In this document: in pieces, positions 11,296-23,009 of the stretch
Layout: each line of letters begins with the position of its first letter
Numbering within the stretch: position 1 is the first letter of the stretch
Source: Tubiluchus corallicola
Taxonomy: Eukaryota > Priapulida > Priapulimorpha > Priapulimorphida > Tubiluchidae
Direction: 5' to 3'
Assembly (NCBI GenBank): GCA_030141605.1
Contig: JAQGDQ010002367.1
Span: 868,501-932,500, forward strand
Length of the DNA: 64,000 bases
Program-made: the position numbers and the translations under genes
The notes under the pieces: generated by a model
The model's database searches: none
What the model was told of the DNA's origin: nothing
The model's input: only the letters and a program-made list of their open reading frames with translations

Positions 11296-11807
11296 CAGTA
11301 GTACCTCTGTTTTCGACCATAATTCGTTCCAAAAAAGTGTTTGAAAACCGATTTGGTTGAGAACCGAATCATTTATTCCCATAAGAAATAATGTAAAAGC
11401 AAATAATCCATTCTCAAGCACCAAATGAACTGTAAAGTATTACTAAAATGAAATATAATAATGCAAAAATGTTTATTCAAACAGAAGATATAATATAATT
11501 GATAAGAAAAACATAATAGAATTATTTTGAAAGAAAAACATAATTGTTCCTGCATGAAAAAGAGGAGAAAAGTAAGCGTAGAAAGCACTTAGTGATGTTA
11601 GGCGATTCAAATGTTAGCGTGACTACTCTCGGGTGCGGCAGGTTACGCTCGGCTCTACTCGGCTTCGCGTGCATGCGTTCATCACGTGTTTGGCAGTTGG
11701 TCAAGTCCGAAATTCTGGTCGAGAGCGGAGACAATTTCAGCTCGAATTTTCTGGTCGAAAACCGATTTGTACGAGTACGGAGACGTTCGACAATAGAGGT
11801 ATAACTG
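11296..11807 (+). mobile_element. Tc1/mariner (Tigger/pogo-like) MITE, 512 bp
   Basis: Terminal inverted repeats CAGTAGTACCTCTGTTTTCG and (reversed) CAGTTATACCTCTATTGTCG are flanked on both sides by TA (11294-11295, 11808-11809), the target of Tc1/mariner transposases. Subterminal motifs gaaaaccgatttg recur near both ends. The centre holds a CpG-rich patch around 11620-11740. There is no transposase; short frames across it are fortuitous. Confidence 0.8.
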
Positions 11808-11809
11808 TA

Positions 11810-13531
11810 GTTAGAAATCTAAAACTGCCCAAGCACAATGCGAAGGTGCTAATCCACAGACCAAACACAAGTTTGCAAAATAAAACCACAAGTTTCTACA
11901 AGCTAAGTCAGAGATTGTGTGGACACAGTAAGCAACTTTAAAATTTTCTTGTGGATTTGCAGAGCTGCAGACCTACACTGCTTGCAGAACCAGCAAAGTC
12001 ATGGAAGCAATCTATTTATTTTGCAGATCCAGCTCGTGGAATCTAGAACCGATTTGACTGACAGCTTAATTCACTTTGTTTCTACGGCTCTGGCTTAAAA
12101 CATGCACATCAAGCCTGACCAGTCACTTAGTAAATGATCTACCTCCATGCCAAGCAAATGCTTGCAGTCTCACAAACAGCCTAATCAAAATAAATTAGCA
12201 TCGCAGCTTTAAAAGTTACTGATTTTTTGCACTCGATTCAAGTGGATTTAACGTATAGATAAAACACCGCAACTTTATTAAAAATTAACTGGGACTTATT
12301 AATAAAAGAAAGTTTATCTATGTACCCTAATAAGCCTTTTCTTAATGTACAAAGCAGTTCAATGCCTTTAACTTTATTCTTAAACACATAGCTATTTGTT
12401 ACTGTATCAGTCACTTCTCTACAGGTCTGCTTTATCGTTATATATTTGGCTTTTTGTAAATACATAATTAGTGCATAATTTACTGTGTCAATTTCTTTTC
12501 TAGTGGCCTGGTTATTTATTACCTATTTGGCTTCTGTTAAATACATGGTTAGTTTTAATGTACAGAGTTTGCGGATTTCAAGAAACCAGTCTTTTCAGAC
12601 ACAAAAAAATAATAATGGGACGATATTAAAATTTTTAACGACGCCAATTTCCAAAACGATTCTTGATTTAGACATTTTTGCTCCTTGTAGACCATTCTCG
12701 ATGCAAATGACAATTAGTATATTGAAATTAAACGTGCAATACGGTACCAACCTTTCAAAATGAACTAACTGTTTTGACTGTTGAATTTAAGTTTAATGCA
12801 AATTTAGCTAGAGTGGTCCCAAGCAAACTTTGTTACTCATATGGTATGTTATTTAGAGTGACCAGTACATTTTGAAAAAGGCGTAAAATTGTTGCATGTT
12901 TATTTTTATAACACTAATTGTCATTTACATTAATAATGCTTTACGATAAGCGAAACGACTGGAAAATAAAGTTTCCATGCTACCATACCAGCATTTATTA
13001 GGGGCGTATTCAAAAATAATCACTGGCACTTACTTTTCTCAAAATTTTTGTATATTAGTTTGAAGAAATTAATGATTTACATTATGAGCATAAGCATATC
13101 TACTGCTACTTGTGCACTTACTTGCAGATGTTCCAGACTTCCAGCCTGATTGTTTTCATTCAAACATGTCAAAGGGTTGGTATAAATGTACCATAGTGAT
13201 GCCAGTTTACACAATGTTGTCTTTTTTACCATGAAATGCTACGAGTTACGAATTATTATATTAGAAATCATGAACGTGCCTGATAATACACTGAACAGAT
13301 TGTAAAAACTTTAGTAAAATCAATTGCGGATTAAGATTTTTGAAGTTCTCGACATAGATGCAACACATAATATACATAGAGGCATTAAATAAGCTAAAAA
13401 TAGTAAAAAACATAGTTGATAGCAATTCAGACAGAACTGGGGCCATACTCCACATTTAATAGTGTTTATAGGTCACAATACATTAGCAGATACCATAATT
13501 TTGGAATACCAAAATGCGAAAAAAAACGTTA
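11810..13531. other. Intergenic, nothing recognised
   Basis: AT-rich; frames up to ~100 codons have low-complexity, non-coding character. Confidence 0.5.
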
Positions 13532-13539
13532 AAAATCTT

Positions 13540-14336
13540 GGCGCTATTACACTTTCGCACCTCCTAGTTTTTTCTGGCCTATTGTTTGTTTTCACGCCTG
13601 CAGGCCAGAAAGCAGACCAACAGGCGTAATATATACCATATTCCCATAATATTATTGGTTTTTAGGCCTTACAATTCCAGATTAAAGTCATACATTACTT
13701 ACCGTCACCAACACGCAAGAAGCTCCACGTGAATAACTGTGTTTAGCGCAGTGACGTATGTGGCCCTTAACCTGTATTTTTAGTTTCTTTGCATAATTTA
13801 TGATTATTATGGTTGCAGCCACGGAAGTTTGTATCGTATTAGAGTGTGCCCTTGTTACTTCAAAAATATTAATGTAAAATATTTATCGCGATATCTTCGG
13901 TGTTTCGATGGTATCAAAATAGTGGTAGTGATGACGATAACGATAAAAATAACACTGCAGTAATGGTGGTGATAATGAGTATATATCATTAATTTTATTT
14001 ATTACTGTAGTATTATTAGATTATAAAAGTAAAGGTTTTTTCTTTATTTCGTAAATGCGGTTAAGATAAAAGTGTGTCAAGTGCCTTTTAAGCTAGGCCC
14101 TCATAATGCATACACTAGTACGAAATTCGTCACGTGACTACACACACAAACATGATGGCGATACGAACTGTATAGTGTACAACTGTGAATACAACGTAAT
14201 TATACACTAAATATATGAGTAAATTACCACGAGATTAGCGGAAACATTCACTGATGACGTGAGAATAATAACCTACGAGCCTAGAAACGAGTAATAACCT
14301 AGAAAAAACTAGGAGGTGCGAAAGTGTAATAGCGCC
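13540..14336. mobile_element. Non-autonomous DNA transposon with 36-bp perfect TIRs and 8-bp TSD
   Basis: The first 36 bases (13540-13575, beginning GGCGCTATTACACTTTCG) are exactly inverted at 14301-14336. The direct repeat AAAATCTT flanks both ends (13532-13539, 14337-14344), so the borders are exact. An 8-bp duplication with GG-starting TIRs fits Merlin- or hAT/P-like transposases, but the superfamily is not settled. The 725-bp interior has no meaningful reading frame. Perfect TIRs and duplication suggest recent movement. Confidence 0.9.
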
Positions 14337-14658
14337 AAAATCTTAAACCTGGTAATGCAGATTGCTTGTTTTGAATCTATATTACTATTATTATCACAGT
14401 CTAAGGTTTTCATAACTTAGCCCTCTGCATGTTAGTTTGGTATACAGAACAATACTTAAAAATAAAATGCACAAAAAGCTCACTGCAGTTTTTATAGAAA
14501 TTTTATTATTCTAGCAATTTACACGCTACTTCGAATACATTAATATTTCCCTAATTCAGTGATTTTCCGAACTTATAGACTAGGTGAGCCCAATGAGGTA
14601 CTGCAAAACGCTTAAACTTTTCTTTACTTTCCTGCCTTTAACTAAAACAACGGTGTTT

Positions 14659-14940
14659 CTAACCTGCTTCGAGAAGCAGTCTACATGCAAATAATGTGAT
14701 TGAAATCATTGAAACCAATTTCACTTCATCGTGAACATCAAGTCCGTCAACCACTGACAACAAGTCAGCTGATTGATTCAGTAGCTGTTCTTTTGTTTTA
14801 CAGCCTACTGGGATGTGGTGACATCTACGGCAATTTTGTAAACTATTTGAAAAAGTACAGTAAGCAAAGCCAAACATAAACAAGAAGATGATGGCTGTGT
14901 ATGGGTTTCTATGCTTGGTTCTCCTTAGAATATTCTGCAT
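14659..14940 (-). CDS. Possible small membrane protein, 93 aa (unrecognised)
   Basis: The ATG at 14940 opens a 93-codon frame. Residues ~14-33 form a hydrophobic segment (AIIFLFMFGFAYC) preceded by basic residues, followed by a Cys/His cluster (CRRCHH). A polar middle (QLLNQSADLLSVVDGLDVHDEV) and a second hydrophobic stretch (LVSMISITLFACRLLL) follow at the C terminus. The frame stays open for ~50 further codons upstream of the ATG without another Met, so it could also be part of a larger exon. AATAAA lies ~155 nt downstream at 14502-14507 (-). GAAGCAG|GTTAGA near the end could be a donor, which would make this an internal exon. The family is not recognised. Confidence 0.4.
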   Translation of the reverse strand: MQNILRRTKHRNPYTAIIFLFMFGFAYCTFSNSLQNCRRCHHIPVGCKTKEQLLNQSADLLSVVDGLDVHDEVKLVSMISITLFACRLLLEAG

Positions 14941-15099
14941 TTTAAAAGGTACGTCAGTTTTCTGAGTTTGTTTGTCTTTCGAATTTTCCTTGCATCGACA
15001 GTGCCTGCCAGTGATGCTACTGCTATTTTTATGAATGATCAGTAAGCTGAGTAACTGAGACTGGTGTTTTTTAAGACCCGTCTGTCATTCTTAAAACTA

Positions 15100-17220
15100 T
15101 TAGGGCAATTCGTTTTTGTATTCTACATTGTAAATTATTATACTAGTGTTGCAGCTGACAGTTTTTTAAGTGTTTACTTGCATTTGTTGTTAAATATACA
15201 ATCATGTACAGTAATATATTTCTATTAAATTCGTCAGTAGATACCGTCCTTTGGTCTAGAGTAGATCTACAGTACTAAAATTTAATTTGTAATCAATACA
15301 GTTTTCAGCCTTACCACAATTATGTGAATTATTGCCAAGCGTTTGGTTTTTGCGCAAAACTACTTTCCTGTACATTCCCCTTCCAGGTAATTTTCGTTTA
15401 CTGATACTGCTTGTATATTCATTGTGCTGTTTAATTGTCAAGTTAAATAAATAAATTACTTATCTTTTCTGTAATTGTGTTATTACGCCAATAAAAACAA
15501 AATTTTGATGAAATATATGTCGTTACCTGAGTACCTGTCTGTCTCCTGGCGCGGCTATTTTTGTTTTACATTGGTATCCAGGTAACGGTGCTGCACGCTC
15601 CAGTGACCTTTAAATCAACTCCCACGCAGGGACAGGTAGTGCTAGCAGACTGGTGTGATACATGCAGCGGCAGGCACTATGATCTACTGTTAAATAACTT
15701 CAGAAGTTCTCTTTTTAATCAATGCATGGTTAGCTCAATTTTTCGTTACATAGTTTAAAGCTGAAATGTGCATAAAGTATTAGCAAAAGTTAATATAATT
15801 ATGAAGCAAAATGTAGTCATAAACTTATAAATAACCTAACTAACTAACTATTATAATCTTAATGTCAAGACTATTACTAATGATGGTACAAACCCACAAT
15901 TAATTAAATGTTGATTACCAAAATGGAAAGGGGGAAATGTGAAAAAGTTGGGATACAGCCTGGATTTGAACCGGGTGCCTTCTGCTTAAAAAACATCTAC
16001 CTTAGACCACTAGATTACTGCATCCCAGTGTGCAAGACAGTCCAAAGTTTATCCCATTGGTGGCCAACCGAATTCAGCTTTTCCAACGTTAGGTCGCTCA
16101 CACTAGAGTGCTTTCAACAAATTACAACTCTATATTATAATAAACATTTACATAATAAACACTTCTAAGATTAGCATAAGAAGCATTTTAAATTGAAACT
16201 AACAATTTACGGGATAAGTCGTCTTTAATGTAAATAAAATATAGGCTTGATTATAGAAAACAAGCACACATTTCTCTGGATTTCAGCAATTAAAATCACA
16301 TGTTACAATACCGATTAGTTCACATATGGTCCCTTTATTTCCACATTTTTGGACAGGATGTCGTATTTTGCACCCCGATTTTAACTGGTTACACAGATCT
16401 GCCTATCTAGCGTCATATTCGGGGTTGCCAAGGTTTATCACAACAGAAACATCTGCATCAGGGTGTCTGGTGTCCTCTCCCAAGTGTCCCACTTGGCGAT
16501 TTTTGTTGGTCATCAAAAGTGCATAATAACACGTGAAGGAAAGTGAGCCCACTTTGCAATGTTTATGGTGTCACTCATGTGTTCGTCAAATGATCGTTGG
16601 GTGAGTGGGGTCATTTGGAAGTAATGGAGACTAGTGTTTGATGTCACTAGTGTAGTGGTCGCTTTAATTATAGCAAAGCGAGAAGTTTTATTTACTCAAA
16701 CCCCCGCTAGTACACTGGCGTCGGGTATTGCCGATAGCAAAAATTTCAGATGCTAATATAAAATATAAGGCAGTTTTGACAGTTCCGAGTGTCTTATAGT
16801 ACTTTTAGCTGTTTTGATCTCAGGCTGTATTACATGTCAATGTAATTCAACAATAACTCCGGCATTTGAAGCTTATTTTTTGTCCATGTAAATTTTGAAT
16901 GTAAAGATACGATAACCATAAGTTTTTCTCAACTCACAGCAGATGTTTGGTTTAATTTATTGCACTTTTGTTTGCATGCTTTCGGCCTGAACTTACATTA
17001 CTGTAAAACTATGGTTAACTTGGCCACCTTTCTATAATTATTGATTCTTTTGTCATACCAATTAATTTGAGTCTTTTTGGCATTACTGACTAATGTTTGA
17101 AAAACGGGTGTGCATGGGTGTTAATTAAAATTTCTTAATTATGCACTTTTAGACAAAATCTTAATTTTTATGCTAAAATACGGAAGCTGTTGTACTCCGT
17201 TGACTGCATTCTCCTTGAAG
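15100..17220. other. Intergenic, nothing recognised apart from the tRNA-like remnant
   Basis: No exon with matching splice sites could be supported on either strand. Confidence 0.45.
15953..16028 (-). repeat. tRNA-derived SINE head or tRNA pseudogene
   Basis: Reading the - strand, tagtggtctaagg resembles a Pol III A box and ggttcaaatcc is a B box, spaced like a tRNA. Acceptor-stem and anticodon-arm pairing are not convincing, so a functional tRNA is not called. Confidence 0.4.
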
Positions 17221-17225
17221 AGACA

Positions 17226-17619
17226 AACAGTGATCTGACAGCATAACTTCTATAACTTTAAAATTGACAACGAACAATGCTGTGACACTATAACCCCTAT
17301 AACTCTAACTTTGATGATGAACAGTGCTGCAAGGCGTAACCCCTATAACTTCAACTTTGATGATGAACAATGCTGCAAGGCATAACCCCTATAACTTTAA
17401 CTTTGACGATGAACAATGCTGCAAGGCATAACCCCTATAACTTTAACTTTGATGATGAACAATGCTGAAACGGAGTAACCCCTGTAACTTTAAGGTTGAT
17501 GACAAACAATGTTCTAATAGCATACCCCTGTAACTTTATGTTTGGCAAATTGACGATCAACAATGCTATAACAGCCTAACCCCTGTAACTTTAAAGCTGA
17601 TGACAAACATTGCCCCGAC
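17226..17619 (+). repeat. 46-bp minisatellite, about 8 diverging copies
   Basis: Units read aacaatgctgcaaggcataa + cccctataactttaacttt + gatgatg, about 46 bp. The middle three copies are nearly identical and the outer copies more diverged (classic for unequal exchange). The array is interrupted at 17620 by a hAT-like element and resumes at 18321 (gccctgacaacgtaactcc). Confidence 0.9.
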
Positions 17620-18025
17620 TAAGGATGTTAACGATAACTATACGTATCGATAATTATTGAATATCGTATCGATACGAAAAATTTGTTTTGTCGTTATCGT
17701 ATCGATATTATTCTAGGTATATCGTTATCGTATCAATTTTGGCTTGTTCATTGCTTATCGCTTAATTTTATAAAATTGCTTCACTTTTTTTCAATTTACT
17801 TACAGAAATTAAGCAAAACAGTGGATGAAAAGAATTATTTAAATTTGTCAGACGTATGCTTGTCAGACGCATGCAGTTGCACTTTCGCTTTGCGTTAGTG
17901 GTTATCTTTATTCTGATTCTGAATCATACAGACTCGCAGATGCCGAATACAGTGTACCGTATTTTTGGTGTCTTCGGACATGTGTAATTGTGCAGCTCGC
18001 ATAGATAAATCTTTATATTGTAGTA

Positions 18026-18056
<31 letters not shown>

Positions 18057-18320
18057 AGCTTGCTTATTTAGATGCTACATTATAACAACGAAGCAGAAAA
18101 TTTCGTGCGTAGTCACGAATGGTTACATAAATAGTTTAATTATTAGAGATACTTTTTCTGTTGTTGCATAAATTTTCTAACTTCAGTGTCGGTTTTATCG
18201 CTCGAAATAATTTATCGTATCGTATCGTCTAAAAAGTGGATTATCGTTATCGTATCGTTGGAAAAAGTATCGTATCGTATCCTTATTGTATCGCCAAATT
18301 TGTATCGTTTAACATCCATA
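17620..18320 (+). mobile_element. hAT-like non-autonomous element, copy 2 (701 bp), inserted in minisatellite
   Basis: It starts TAAGGATgttaacgata and ends cgtttaacATCCATA. The 8-bp duplication is gccccgac / gccctgac (17612-17619, 18321-18328), one mismatch. It aligns in opposite orientation with 5989-6656. It contains an internal (TA)n tract at ~18026-18053. The short frames inside do not resemble transposase. Confidence 0.87.
18026..18053. repeat. (TA)n microsatellite
   Basis: About 13 TA units inside hAT-like copy 2; absent from copy 1, so it arose within this copy. Confidence 0.9.
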
Positions 18321-19549
18321 GCCCTGACAACGTAACTCCTTTTAATGTAAGATTAACCTAACTAAGAATATTTGTTCTGTAATTTGTAAATTACAAAGCT
18401 GTTTAACCGGATCCTCAAAAAGGAAACCATTCGGTCTGAGCAGCTTTTATTTTATTGTTTTACACAACACAAAGGCAGAATTCCAAACCTGAAAGGTTTT
18501 CCGGGAATAGACCACAATGAAGTTACACAAGTTGTTGAAAATTATTCTGAGAAGGTTTGGTACAGCAATAACTTGAAAAAGTTCACCCATTTTACACCAA
18601 TATTTTCTTGGTTGGCTCTTACACAGAAAAAAAATCTTTTTAGATCTTTACAATGTTTATGCTGATCATTATGACAACTATGAGAAATGAATTACAACTG
18701 TAACTTCTTAATCACTTATCTCGTTTCTTGTGCCCAACAGTCTGTACATGTCGTCTGGAACTTCATTAACTGCTTTGAACCGTATATCGTATTAGTTTAT
18801 AAAAAGTTTATAAAAAGCATCCTACGCCACATGACACTACGCACATTAGAAAGCAACAGCAAGAATAAAAATATTTTGCACAATGATGTTGAAACTGAGT
18901 GAAATGACAAAAGCTAATAAATCCATCCACTGATGATCAAAACTGCACAAACTTTCTACAAGGTCTTTGTTTTTTACACCTTCCGAAATGATGGTGATGG
19001 GTTATCTGTTAACAGATGCGACCTTCTTTATCAGGATGTTATTTAGAGCGTCATTTTACCGTTGCTGTAGAACCAAATATTTGCGAAAATTTAGAATACG
19101 CATTGTTTGGTTACAACGAGTAAATGGCGGAGTTCTGTATTACACGAACAATGAGAACAAAACTGGCTTAACGGCGAAGAAGATCCGTTTATAGATTTAC
19201 ATCGCAAGCGAGCAACCCACAAAGATCAGTAGACAGGAAATTGTAAAAGTTTTGTTAGCGTTGTTTTACATTTGTGCTTTTTTGTACTTTAAAGCTGTTA
19301 TATAACTTGTATTTTCTTATTTGAGCTTGTGCTTTTCAACAATGAATTCCTAGTCTGGAATGGTTTGTCCCGGTCGTCTGTCAAGCTGGATTATGCGTAA
19401 ATCCCGCGATGAGTCATCCCTTTCATCTTCAAGTCTTTCCCATTGCACAGGAAAGATTTACCTAAGTTTTATGGCCGTAATATATGCTTGATCATCGTGG
19501 TAGCTTCCACGCTAAATTTTGTCAGTTGGAAGAAAAAACGCTGCAAATA

Positions 19550-19690
19550 GGAGTATGTCAAGGATGGCGACCATTTTCCTAAGCGTTAACTTTGTCTGTC
19601 TGTGACTCTGAGATTGAGTGCATCCGGAGCCGGAAGTAACATGACGTTGCTTCGCTCCTGAGACTGCACCTTTCTCCTGGATTCGGCCAT
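19550..19690. promoter_or_regulatory. Promoter-like patch with ETS and YY1-type motifs
   Basis: This stretch is richer in CpG than the flanks. It contains CCGGAAGT (19630-19637), the ETS/GABP core, and aaggATGGCGACC (19558-19570), resembling the YY1 motif often placed over a start codon in animal genes. Such motifs usually mark housekeeping promoters. No spliced exon could be tied to it on either strand. It may be the start of the PGAP6/TMEM8 transcript or of an unannotated gene, or chance. Confidence 0.25.
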
Positions 19691-20226
19691 AATCTGTTCG
19701 ATGCGCAGTGGTCCATTCATCTTCATTATTTCACTTTACGCGCTTTGGCTTTGCATAAACCGTTTTTATGGTAGAAGTTGAACGTTTTCACCATGCTGCT
19801 TAGTATAAAATGATTCGTACTTAGATCGATATATAGTATACGATACTATACCATTATGCTATGCGAAATATGATTGTTTTAAGAATTAAACATAATATAA
19901 TTAGAATCTTTGTACCATGAGTGCGTACACATTCAGAAAACTTGGAGTAATTATTAAGCGCTTTACTTTTTTTTCAGAAAAGGACTAACCTGCTTTAAAA
20001 GCTGTTCGTCATCTCTAAAACACATTTATGGTTAAACTGTAACATGGTGATCTCTACTTTTTTACTACAGTCGGTGCAGGTAGTTGAAGTTTAACAGAGC
20101 ACCACAAACCACTAAAACAGAGTAAAGTGCTAAGAGAAAATGCAGAAATTTCGTTATGAAATAGAAATATGATAGCTATATGAAATCCTAATCGTGAGAT
20201 TGAGATCACTGTTAAGAATATATGCA

Positions 20227-20264
20227 GCAATAATAATAACAATAATAATAATAATAATAATAAT

Positions 20265-20296
<32 letters not shown>

Positions 20297-20490
20297 CGTT
20301 ATTTAATGTCGGCATTAAATTCAACAGAGAACACAAGCTTTGAGGCCTTTGTCGCTGAATGTAAATAACGAACTACAACGACATAATAGAGATACCCAAA
20401 ATAGCACGCGCCAGGCAGGGCAACAGCAGGTACCATTTTTAAAGTCTTTGGTATAACCTGCCGTAGTATCGAATAGGCCGAGAAAAATAA
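20227..20490 (-). mobile_element. Retroposon 3' end, copy 1 (family B), with (AAT)n/(GAT)n tail
   Basis: Trinucleotide repeats ((AAT)n 20228-20267, then (GAT)n to ~20296) are followed by ttaaattcaacagagaacacaag and ggcctttgtcgctga, ending near ccaggcagggcaacagcaggtacc. The sequence is shared with 47823-48070 and, inverted, 52889-52955. The layout is that of a non-LTR retroposon or SINE read from its repeat tail, oriented on the - strand. Confidence 0.65.
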
Positions 20491-20659
20491 GATACTGTTG
20501 AGGGCGTCTCTAACTATCCAAAATTCTGTGCTGATAAGCACTTACATATACGTTAGCGGCTTGGTTAAATATTTATTTCAAGAGTTGAGGTACTCTGGCG
20601 AGACAAGTTTAAACCGCTTCTACTTACAGAATTTTATCCGACTTGATAAGTTACTTTAG

Positions 20660-20740
20660 AAACACAGTTACCGAAAAAAGTTACGAGCCAGCAGGTTTTG
20701 AACCAAGAGCCTTGGATTTTACTATTTCTGTAGTTAAACT
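20660..20740 (-). repeat. Weak tRNA-like B-box remnant
   Basis: The - strand has cttggttcaaaacctgctgg, a degenerate B box. No cloverleaf can be drawn; probably an old SINE fragment. Confidence 0.2.
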
Positions 20741-23000
20741 CATGTCTCGCTTTTGCACTTGCTATTTTCCACGAATGTACTGCATAAATGATAAAACTCA
20801 AGAGACGAAAAGCTGGTTTTTGGAGCCAAAGAGGTGAATAGCCAAGGAGGTCATCTCAGATTTATTTAATCAGCCTATTTTTTTATTTAGTTGGGACATG
20901 AAATTGTCCACGCAACCGACGTCCAAGAGTTAAATGAAGCCAGTCAGGTCACGTGTTACTCTTGAAAGGGTCTCTGATGATCTGCAAGGCGGGTGGTTCT
21001 AATGAATACTGGCAGCAGTGTGTACTGAGTTTGCCATTAGCCTCCTGCCTTACATTGCCTCACAATAGAAGCATTAACATGCAGAAATTGCTACGCATGA
21101 AGGGGCAAGCACAGGGTTTTTATGAAGGGCATACCCAAGTAGTGTTTAAAACAGGAGGGATAACGTATTAAGAGAGTGCTGGCAAGTGTACGAATGGCGG
21201 AGCGTAAATTAACGTGGCTGAGGACGGAACCAAAATCGAACAGGGCTGAACAAATGCGCAGATTTACTGGAAAATGTTACCTTTATCTGGAAGGCGTAGA
21301 TGTTTGCGGTTTTTTGTGATTGTGATTCTTTGTAGGTTTTTTGGATTAGATAAATGTATGGTGTACTGAATTTAATGTGTGTTGGCAAATACGAGCATGA
21401 ACGTGAGCTTTCGAAACTCACCCAGAGACTGCCCAAATGCATGGTGCAGACAGAGAAATACATACAAAATGTCTTACGATTAAAGCAGTATTCAGTTATA
21501 AAAACACTTAATGGTAGCAATGCAAACAAATGAAATCAGGAGTACTTAAAATGTCAATTAGCAAGTTAGGTAACAAGTTAGTAACAAATAAAATACGTAC
21601 TTTTTAAAATAGTGGAACTGAAATCCTTTTGCCCAAGGAGAAATTTCAGCCCATTGTTGGATAGCAGTATATCAAGGATTTCGGTAGCTGTAACTAGCGT
21701 GTATGGCAGGAGGATAAAAGTTACCAATAGTTCTACCAGTAAAACAGTTATGGATTTGTTGAACGGAGTTAAATAATTGACAAATGTAGGGGGAAGAAGC
21801 CATTATAATATTTGTACAAAAACAATGGACATTCACGGTGATACAGTTAGTTAATTGTCAACATTGTTTGTTTGTTGTAACGCTTTGTTTGCATATTATG
21901 AGGCTGAGTAATGATTGTAGATAGCTTATTTATCGAAAATATTTGTGTGATGTGTAAATTGCTGCTGTTGTCGCCGTTGCCGATGCCACGGCTGCTACTA
22001 CTGCTATCACCACTACCACCATCATTATCACCATTATCACTACTACTACCGCTATCATTACTACTTCTATTACTATTTGGACGAAAGCAATTAAAGTTGC
22101 GAGAAAGTAAAAGGTGCGAGTCGAGTCTGCAAAAGCCATAAAGCAGATTGTCGTCAATAGTACAATCGCGTTGAAATTTTACTGAACCACAAAAAATTTT
22201 AGTAACAAGTCTTAGAAGTATTAGTAAAAAATCATTTCTTTATTACTTGATCTTTATTTTATTTTGGGGAAGCATGGTTATTATTGATTTGTAGCGATCT
22301 TTGAGCACTGGGCTTCAGCAGACACTGTGACTGATTGAGCAACTGTGCATGTTACGTCACTTGAATGCCATTATGAATATGGCTTCACGCGATGACACGT
22401 CTCAATTTGAGATGCTGCGTAGATTGATGACAAATGGGTTGGCTGCCTCTTTCCCACTAACCAATAAATCCCCGGTGACTTCCCTCAAACTAATTGTTTT
22501 GCTTTGCTGCTGTGTTATTCACGTGGAACACTCTAGCAAGGAGTGAGCAGAATTCTTGTTGACAGGCTGGGAAGAAATGTTTTATTGGCGTAACAAGCAA
22601 GCTCTAAAACTCGCCAAGCCAAGCCGTAAAATGTAACAAGACTGTTCTTGGTTCACAATTAGACCTAATTGCATTACACACGAACCATGGCTGATTGCAA
22701 ATGGGTATTTTTAGCCTTGTGTTCACTGCTGCATAAGTCTGATAGCGTCTGGAGTGCCTAATAACAACAGTCGTCACTATCGTCATCAACTAGCCTTAAC
22801 GAATTTCAGCCAATGACTTTAACCTGCCTCCTAAATGGAATTCTCTAATCATAGTTGCTGAATCAAATCCGTTTAATTTACAAATCGATTAAGTGTGTAG
22901 TCAGAGCATAGGTTAGTTGAAGCGCCTTGGTACGGTAGACTGTAATATTTCATAAAAATGTTGCGTTATGTTCCATGCAGCAAACTTGGCTTTATATAGC
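20740..23000. other. Intergenic or intronic, no supported gene
   Basis: It includes an imperfect trinucleotide-rich patch (21960-22080). A 65-codon frame at 22349-22546 ends in a hydrophobic stretch but has no partner exon. Confidence 0.45.
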
Positions 23001-23009
23001 CGATATCAT

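Noticed and set aside
8950-16028. Functional tRNA genes
   Set aside because: A/B-box-like motifs occur but no complete cloverleaf can be drawn; treated as SINE or pseudogene remnants.
17226-17619. CRISPR-like array
   Set aside because: Contiguous tandem units without spacers in a eukaryotic genome; it is a minisatellite.
22349-22546. 65-codon frame ending in a hydrophobic stretch, considered as PGAP6/TMEM8 exon 1
   Set aside because: The nearby donor (GGA|GTGAGC) leaves phase 2, but exon a needs phase 1; the composition is also not signal-peptide-like at the start.
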